From assembly GCF_039555335.1 (NCBI RefSeq), contig NC_092636.1, forward strand, positions 59,461,991-59,525,990: a DNA stretch of 64,000 nt. Direction: 5' to 3'. The notes beneath the pieces were generated by a model. The model ran no database searches and was not told the origin of the DNA. It was given only the letters and a program-made list of their open reading frames with translations. Numbering within the stretch: the stretch's first letter is position 1; every line of letters starts with the position of its first letter. Shown in pieces: positions 58,441 to 64,000 of this stretch. This DNA is from Amphiura filiformis. Lineage: Eukaryota; Echinodermata; Ophiuroidea; Amphilepidida; Amphiuridae. Both the position numbers and the translations under genes were made by a program.

Positions 58441-59363
58441 TGGAACAAAGGTGCAATAGCATTTGCCAGCCGTGGATTGCGCAAGTCTGAGCGCACTTTA
58501 CTATCCAGCACACAAACTTGAGTTTCTCGCTCTCAAGTGGGCTATCACTGATAAATTTCATGACTACCTCTACGGTAATACATTTGAAGTCCACACAGAC
58601 GACAACCCTTTAACATGTTTAACCTACATCTTAACATTTGCCCGACTAGATGCCGTTGGTCATCGGTAGCTAGCGTCCCTGAGTTGCTACAACTTTAGCA
58701 TCAACTACAAACCAGGAAAGCAGAATATAGATGCGGACGCCCTATCTCGCCTTCCAGCATCGTGGCCTCAACCCCCAGGCAATACAGATGAGGAAATTAT
58801 ACCTCCTGAGGCCTTCATCGCCATTTGCCAAGGGCACGGTGTGGATGAGGAGTATAATACACTACAGAGTGACTCTTCAGGTATGGTAGAGATTCTGGCC
58901 CACACTAACAGCATCACAGCCGCACAGAATGCCAGTATAGATCCACCACCTTGGCCAGGGTCGGATACTCTTCCAACGTTAACCATGGGTGATTGGAAGA
59001 GACTCCAAGAGGACGGATCCCGATATTGCTCGTGTAATCACCTTCAAACGGGGTAATGGTTTACCGGGCAAAAACGATAGGCGAAGGAGAGCAACACAGT
59101 ACAACTCCTGCTACGTCAGTGGCCTCGTCTTACTTTTCATCTGGATGTCCTACATCGGCGAACTGTTCTCCAGGATGGCCAAGAGAATTTACAGCTTCTT
59201 CTACCAGCTTCTTTGCACCATCGAGCAATGTCTGGAATCCATGACCAGGTATGCCATTTGGGACGAGAGCGTAACTTGCAGCTTGTCCGTGAGCGTTTTT
59301 ATTGGCCAGGAATGACCAAGGATATTGAGAACAAATTCCAATCATGTCGACGCTGCACAAGAC

Positions 59364-59559
59364 CAGTGTTGGAATTAAGCATTTTTTATGCATAGCAAAA
59401 TTTTGCTTTCATTACTTTTCTATTGAGCTCTATTGGTACATCACATACTTCAGCGTGTAAGTCTATGGCATAAAAGCGCTACTCAACTCTAAAATTGTGT
59501 AGCAAATTGATAAAATTGTGTAGCATTTTGCTACGCGATACCAGCTATATCCTACTCTG
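59364..59559. mobile_element. hAT-type MITE with TSD CACAAGAC inside integrase
   Basis: CACAAGAC at 59356-59363 is repeated at 59560-59567. Ends are CAGTGTTGGAATTAAGC and GCTATATCCTACTCTG, imperfect inverted repeats starting CAG as in hAT elements. It splits the integrase right after the zinc-finger CRRC. Confidence 0.82.
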
Positions 59560-60620
59560 CACAAGACGAAAGGTACGTACCACCAGCTGCGTTTGCAACG
59601 GCCCCACTGCATCCTATATCAACCAGTGAACCAATGGAGTTAGTCAGTATTGACTTCCTCACCCTAGAACCATCGAAAGGAGGGATAGAAAACATCCTAG
59701 TAATTACAGACCATTTCACCAAATACTCCATCGCCGTCCCGACTCGGAATCAAACAGCCAAGACCACAGGCAAGGCCCTATTTAACAATTTCTTTGTCCA
59801 TTGTGGCTTTCCTGCTCGTTTACACTCTGACCAGGGCAGGAACTTTGAGAGCAACCTCATAGCAAGCCTTTGCGATATCTGCGGCATCACTAAGAGTAGG
59901 ACAAGTCCATATCATCCCCAAGGGAACGGCCAGTGTAAGCGATTCAACCGCACCTTACTAAATATGCTAGGAACACTCTCACCACCAGAAGTCCGACCGG
60001 AAGACATTTGTCAGTCCATTAGTGCACGCCTACAATGCTACCCGTCATGACACTTCCAACTTCTCGCCCTTCTTCCCCATGTTTGACAGACATCCACGTC
60101 TACCAATTGACATTTGCCTGGGATTGAAACCACCAGCTACGGGCTCCACTAAAACTGTCCGCACCCTTCACCGAAACATGTTACTTCCTTGTAATCATCT
60201 CCCTTTGGATGACCAGCCTCCTGCTTCATCATCAGAATCCCGGACTCGTCATATTTCATCAGAACCCTAAACTGCTCCGCCTTTACGTAGATCTTCACGT
60301 CTGCAGAAACACGGAGTAGTCGTCGTGAATGACAGCGATGATGATGACAGTACTATACTACATTCATGTCGCAAGAGCAACCCTGCAACAGCGACGACTA
60401 GCACGTTGAACGCCTTTGCAAAACCCTTTGTCCCAATTCCAAGGAATCGCCCTCAACCCACGAGAGCCAACGGCACAGAAGAGGCAACCAGGCCATCTTT
60501 CGCCGATCCACCAACTACCAAAACGTGGATGCAGTCAGCGGTCTCCTTCTTGTGGCCGAGCTACACCTCCACTATGGACAGCAAGACATTGATAGTGTAA
60601 ACATTGGGTCGATGTTTCAT

Positions 60621-60634
60621 GGAGGAGGGGAAAG
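60621..60634 (+). promoter_or_regulatory. polypurine tract of the LTR retrotransposon
   Basis: GGAGGAGGGGAAAG directly before TGTAGCGG, the expected 5' end of the 3' LTR. It would prime plus-strand DNA synthesis. Confidence 0.75.
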
Positions 60635-61012
60635 TGTAGCGGGTTCAAAATATTTTTCCCTGCCATTATTTTTCACAATCATCTTACATGTGGCAATCTT
60701 AACCCATTTTCAAGTTCAAGAGTTTAATTGATTTTCCAGTAACCTCAACTTCATAATTCCCAAGCCTGGCCTCGGTGCCATAACACCACTAGCCATGGAT
60801 GCCAGCTAACGCCCCATCCATTTTCTCTCCTTGCCACAGGTAAGATTTACATTTCTATTGTTTCATTTTAATGCATAATTATTATGAGTAATCATGATCT
60901 ATAATGAAAATTATTAATTTAAACTTCAACACTACTTGTTTATTTCGCTTACCGGGAGCGCTTTCGAGGAACTTCCTCGTCATCAGCCGATGTTGTTAGC
61001 TCTGGTGTTTTC

Positions 61013-61477
61013 TTGGAAACGGCTAAGGACCAACCTGATCAGACATTACGTCACACCTTGGTCTCCCCGAAAGACAAGGTAGACAAGTTGAAACAGTCGG
61101 GAACAGTCTACAAAATTGCATGTGCTGATTGTCACACCACATACATCGGAGAGTCGGGCAGGAATCTAGAAAAAAGACTTGCAGAACATAAGTCGAAAGC
61201 GGCTGGCTCTAAATCGGCTGTACGAGAACATGTAAAAGCGAGCAAGAACACGCACCAAATAGACTGGGACAACGTACAAGTACTGGAGAAAGAAACAAAA
61301 GAATTTCCCAGGAGGGTCCTGGAACTGAGTTATCCAGATCAAGCAGCAGGGGCCTTCACTGAACCGAGACACAGGATTGGAACTAGATCCTGTGTGGGAC
61401 AACCTGATCAAACCCAGCGGCACCAGGGGCAGGAAACCTCCGACTTCGGTGACGTCATCAAGTGTGATGTCACCTGA
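61013..61477 (+). CDS. GIY-YIG endonuclease domain, Penelope type
   Basis: Frame of 154 codons. After a KLKQSG linker come VYKI (residues 32-35), the Cys pair ACADC, TYIGESGR (43-50) with YIG at 44-46, and the conserved Arg/Glu/His helix LEKRLAEHK. The CxxC knuckle between the two halves of the GIY-YIG motif is typical of Penelope-like endonucleases. The reverse transcriptase that normally precedes it is absent. The frame starts in the left inverted arm and ends in the right arm. The key residues look intact. Confidence 0.85.
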   Translation: METAKDQPDQTLRHTLVSPKDKVDKLKQSGTVYKIACADCHTTYIGESGRNLEKRLAEHKSKAAGSKSAVREHVKASKNTHQIDWDNVQVLEKETKEFPRRVLELSYPDQAAGAFTEPRHRIGTRSCVGQPDQTQRHQGQETSDFGDVIKCDVT

Positions 61478-61529
61478 TCAGGTTGATCCTTAGCCGTTTC
61501 CAAGAAAACATCAGAGCTAACAACATCGG

Positions 61530-61553
61530 CTGATGACGAGGAAGTTCCTCGAA
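61530..61553 (+). ncRNA. hammerhead-ribozyme-like core
   Basis: CTGATGA at 61530-61536, a short hairpin GAGGAAGTTCCTC, then GAAA. Its mirror is at 60970-60986 on the minus strand. Hammerhead motifs are known in Penelope terminal repeats. The cleavage-site strand and stem III are not convincing, so this may be a relic. Confidence 0.35.
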
Positions 61554-61619
61554 AGCGCTCCCGGTAAGCGAAATAAACAAGTAGTGTTGAAGTTTAAATT
61601 AATAATTTTCATTGTTATT

Positions 61620-62490
61620 ACCACTACGTATGAATTTGCAATTCTATATGATCTATAATGTTTAGATTTAGTGCTCTTTGACTATGAGCATGAAAAGGTA
61701 TATAATTATATGATACTTGATGATTTGGTAGTTTCATAAACTTGTGTTTTTAGAAGTCAACAAATTCTTTGCTTCAATCCAAGTTGAAATTATGATAAAA
61801 TTTTGTTTGCAATTAATTGCATGTTTTGTTTCCAAGTTTACTTAACAATAAGTTGTAGGTGATGAATTATTGTTTGGAAAATGTTAGTTTGTGAAGTAAT
61901 TTAAAAGACTTAAAAGTCTTTTAAATAAGTCTTTTTATATTTATAATAATTGTGTTCTAGTTAATGTATTAATATTCAATGTATATAAGTATTGAAGGAT
62001 AAGATTAACTAGTGTGAAATGCATCGAGTTAGTTCAGCTGACCACTTTGGCCAAGTGTCAGTTAGGTTCAATCTTAAGAGGAATTGATCTAAATGGACAA
62101 ATTCTACTAAATGGACTACTATTGGTGTTGACCAATGTTATAATTGCTATATTAGCAATGGTCTGTTATTATTCTGAATGTGCAAAACAATACATTCTGA
62201 TTTCTTTTATTTACTATGTTTATATTTTATGTTATCAACTATTTGAGCTCAATATTGTTCATTAGTAATCCTCGTGTTTTCTTGTCACCTCAAAACATTT
62301 AACGTTTTGCACTTTTGTTGTTTTTATCTTTTTATTAAACTCTTATTATTATTATTATCACAATCATTTCATAAATTTAGTATGTCAGTTATTTGTTCTG
62401 GTAAAGTCATGTTAGACATGTTAATTACAATTAAACATTCTGTGACAAGCTTGCATTGGGAAGTAGGCCCTATAGATATTATTAGTTAAG
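61620..62490. other. LTR-internal or inserted AT-rich DNA, no gene
   Basis: AT-rich stretch between the Penelope unit and the second LTR-like segment. Short hydrophobic frames are by-products of composition. Confidence 0.4.
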
Positions 62491-62832
62491 CCATAACACC
62501 AATAGCCATGGATGCCATGCCAGCTAACGCCCCCATCCATTCTATCTCCTTGCCACATATACCCACAGATAGATACCCCGAGCAACATCCCTACATCCCA
62601 TCACATATACCCCAACGGAAATCCAGAGCATCACCCCTTCATCATGTACATCACTGAGCAAATAGCAAATAAAACGTTGATGTAAATTTACAACGAATCT
62701 ACCCCATGTGTGTGTGTCTACTATTTCATTTTGTGATTTCGCACCGGTAACATTTATGTGGAATATTGCTACATGTATCTACTGAGCTCTACTGAAGATT
62801 ACTTAAAACAGACCCTTGCTATCAGTAGCGTA

Positions 62833-64000
62833 CCTACCTACCTACCTATCCTCTTCGGGCCTGTGGCCCATAAGGCTGCAAGTCTCCTCCTCCAGCTGTC
62901 CCTTTCTCTAACTACTGGCTTGGCTTCGCTTCATGACCTCCACCCTAATTTCTTCCTTTCTTTTTCCACTGTCCGCCTCCATGTTGTCTTAATGGCGACC
63001 AACTTTCCTTCTGCCTTCTGGAGCCCAGGAAAGTGCTGTCATGCAGTGGCTATTATCTTCCATCCTATAGCACATGGCCAATCCATTTCCACCTCCTTCT
63101 TTTTACTTCTTCACTTGTCCTGTTCATTTTGGTTTTCTTTAGTAAGTCATTGTTTGATATGACATACGGCCATCTAATCTTCAGTATTCTCCTGAGACAT
63201 TTGAATTGAAAAGTGTCCAACTTCCTGTTATCACTATCATTGATCTTCCAAGTTTCGCAGCCGTATAATAATACTGACATTACCAGAGATCTGAACAGCT
63301 TCAGTTTGGTTCCTAAAGTGAGCTTGCTTGCATTCCAGATTTGTTTGAGCTTCATGAATGATCCCATTGCCTTGCAAATTCTGTTTCATGTCTTCTCCCC
63401 TCCTCCTTGGTTGCTGACATTTGCACCTAGGTATGTATACTTTTCTACCTAATTTAGTTGCTGGCCTGCTAAGACTATCCTGGTGTTGGATTTGCTGTTT
63501 ATTCTAAGCACTTCAGTTTTCTTGGTATTCATTTTTAAACCAGTTCTTGCTGCAAATTCACTTAGCTTTGTTGCCTTATCCTGCATGTGTTGGATGGTAG
63601 AAGAGCTATATCATCCGCTAAGTCAAAATCCTCTAATTTTGTCATAAGTTTCCATCTGATTCCTGTGTTATTTCCCTCTGTTGCATGTTTCATAATCCAA
63701 TCAACCACAATCAAGAAAATAAAGCCAAACATTACATCTCCTTGCTTCACACCGGTTTTCACCTTGAACCATTCTTACTCCTCCCCTTCATCTAATACTG
63801 CGCACTCGCTATCTTCATACAAGATCTGGACCATTCTTATTATCTTTGATGGAATTCCATAGCTAGCCATAATATTCCACAGGCTTTCCCGGTGTACAGA
63901 GTTGTCAAAGTCCACAAACGTAATGACGTAATGTATAAGGTTGACTGCCACTCCACAACTTGCTCAATAATATTCCGCAAAACAAAAATCCTGCTCCACT
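62833..64000 (-). pseudogene. LINE reverse transcriptase, continues past the right edge
   Basis: Minus strand from 64000: VDFDNSVHRESLWNIMASYG then IPSKIIRMVQILYEDSE, then a TAA near 63775. The palm follows: KTGVKQGDVMFGFIFLIVVD and LADDIALL with the Ala-Asp-Asp box. The C-terminal part has VLLYGCETWKIND, DTFQFKCLRRILKIRW and RRRWKWIGHVL, then CMTALSWAPEGRRKVGR. These motifs are typical of RTE-like LINEs, though I am not sure of the clade. The 3' tail is an ACCT/AGGT microsatellite near 62833. Several frame breaks. Confidence 0.85.

Larger units (their letters stand above)
57880..60600 (+). pseudogene. Ty3/gypsy-type LTR retrotransposon, pol C-terminal half
   Basis: Starts inside the RT connection: LAYADFSQPFILHTDVSGDG and LGAALYQ (RNase H start), then after an insertion AHKLEFLALKWAITDKF, DNPLT and NIDADALSRLP. 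The integrase follows: an HHCC finger (QLVRERFYWPGMTKDIE then CRRC), then the core with [15 protein letters not shown] and YHPQGNGQ. The third catalytic residue, normally Glu, is Lys (AAG at 59937-59939), 36 residues after the second Asp, so the integrase is inactive. Frameshifts occur near 58500, 58670 and 60015. Two MITEs interrupt it. The gag, protease and most of RT are missing, and no 5' LTR is present. Confidence 0.9.
60903..61613. mobile_element. Penelope-derived unit with 140-bp inverted repeats
   Basis: Left arm 60903-61042 and right arm 61474-61613 are reverse complements over 140 bp with few mismatches, from AATGAAAATTATTAATTT to CTGATCAG. The centre encodes a GIY-YIG domain. Penelope-like elements are known for terminal repeats that may be inverted. 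Confidence 0.85.
60635..62752 (+). mobile_element. 3' LTR, interrupted and partly duplicated
   Basis: Begins TGTAGCGG after the polypurine tract and probably ends CCGGTAACA at 62752. AATAAA lies near 62668. The segment CCATAACACCACTAGCCATG with its following 50 bases at 60778 recurs at about 62491, so the LTR has a second partial copy or an internal repeat around the insertion. The Penelope-derived unit 60903-61613 sits within it. Confidence 0.6.

Noticed and set aside
62014-62489. Two hydrophobic frames that look membrane-like
   Set aside because: AT-rich sequence inside the retrotransposon LTR region; no family features.

Overview
The window looks like nuclear DNA of a marine invertebrate deuterostome, plausibly an echinoderm or hemichordate. 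Introns have GT-AG borders, intergenic DNA is AT-rich, the palindrome TAGGCCTA recurs, and the only host genes I recognise are two tandem DEG/ENaC sodium channel genes of the acid-sensing (ASIC-like) type. The taxon is an inference; no rRNA, tRNA or mitochondrial marker was found.

Host genes. Gene A (exons at 12550-19500, +) and gene B (25252-46798, +) are paralogues. Gene B is complete: nine exons, 473 codons, from the cytoplasmic His-Gly motif through TM1, the Cys-rich ectodomain and TM2 to a stop followed by AATAAA. Gene A matches exons 3-9 with identical exon lengths (144, 147, 140, 65, 154, 92 and 197 nt) and phases, but its exons 1-2, including TM1, are not in the 12.5 kb upstream. They are either beyond the window edge or lost. 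A decayed third copy of the exon 1 border lies in intron 4 of gene B. Both channels carry Gly-Gly-Ser where ASICs normally have Gly-Ala-Ser, and they differ (Asn in A, Asp in B) at the gate aspartate.

Everything else is mobile DNA. 1-12500: a LINE fragment, TTAA-flanked MITEs, a GGGGTAAG-ended element, and a 4.4 kb palindrome carrying broken copies of a protein with FEN1/XPG-like nuclease motifs and a CXC-type Cys-rich tail. 19500-25250: foldback elements, an 8-bp-TSD MITE and a 5'-truncated LINE. Introns of gene B: about a dozen MITEs and foldbacks, one with its empty site preserved elsewhere in the window, and a hAT-type element with a perfect 8-bp TSD.

46800-64000: microsatellites, foldbacks, nested inverted-repeat elements, a broken Penelope-like element, then a 5'-truncated Ty3/gypsy-type LTR retrotransposon (RNase H, integrase, polypurine tract, 3' LTR). 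That retrotransposon has been invaded by two MITEs and by a Penelope-derived GIY-YIG domain framed by 140-bp inverted repeats. A LINE on the minus strand runs off the right edge. About ten elements end at TTAA, so TTAA-targeting transposition appears to be the main force shaping this locus.
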